Below, one piece after another: positions 5,161-5,201 of a stretch of 5,201 bases of DNA. The first letter of the stretch is position 1. The number at the start of each line of letters is the position of its first letter. The translations under genes were made by a program, and so were the position numbers. Origin of the DNA: Candidatus Nanopelagicales bacterium (GTDB lineage: Bacteria > Actinomycetota > Actinomycetes > S36-B12 > UBA10799); NCBI GenBank assembly GCA_030699055.1, contig JAUYKX010000360.1, positions 1 to 5,201 on the forward strand, written 5' to 3'. The notes under the pieces are model-generated. The model made no database searches, was not told where the DNA came from, and was given only the letters and a program-made list of their open reading frames with translations.

Positions 5161-5201
5161 GGCTGTGGTTTATGACGTCTTCCCCCGCGACGTGGGCCCG
5201 T

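Noticed and set aside
1..5201. tRNA, rRNA or CRISPR array
   Set aside because: No cloverleaf-like segment, rRNA signature or regularly spaced repeats were seen on either strand.

Overview
The window is GC-rich DNA most consistent with an actinobacterium. The evidence is GC-ending codons, AGGAG-type ribosome sites, two lipobox lipoproteins, and two GT87-type polytopic glycosyltransferases of the kind that build the mannan and arabinan parts of actinobacterial cell envelopes. I cannot name the genus from sequence alone. Nothing here looks like a complete phage, plasmid or CRISPR locus.

Left part (1-1980, + strand). A formate/nitrite-transporter-family channel (114-905) is preceded by a strong perfect hairpin (56-82) and followed by a compact GC hairpin (917-936). 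A secreted lipoprotein with five Asp-box/BNR-type repeats (1090-1980) comes next. It has its own good ribosome site and probably its own transcript.

Middle (1981-3340). A 138-base gap between convergent genes holds a long inverted repeat (2018-2065), probably a two-way terminator. A GT87 glycosyltransferase gene (copy A, 3210-2119, - strand) follows. Its 5' end is cut in the middle of the first membrane segment by the end of an insertion sequence. A remnant of about 100 bases at 3217-3318 carries the last 23 codons and right end of an IS3-family transposase gene. A 16-base copy of the IS tip is repeated in the same direction at the other edge of the remnant.

Right part (3341-5201). A small histidine-rich lipoprotein of unknown function (3886-3341, - strand) lies back to back with a second, full-length GT87 glycosyltransferase (copy B, 3925-5106, + strand). 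Copies A and B are clear paralogues, so the locus is an inverted pair of envelope mannosyl/glycosyltransferase-like genes around a lipoprotein gene. Copy B appears to be the intact enzyme, and copy A is probably an IS-damaged relic or a shortened variant. I see no previously undescribed multi-gene system. The most informative part is the IS scar and what it did to the glycosyltransferase pair.
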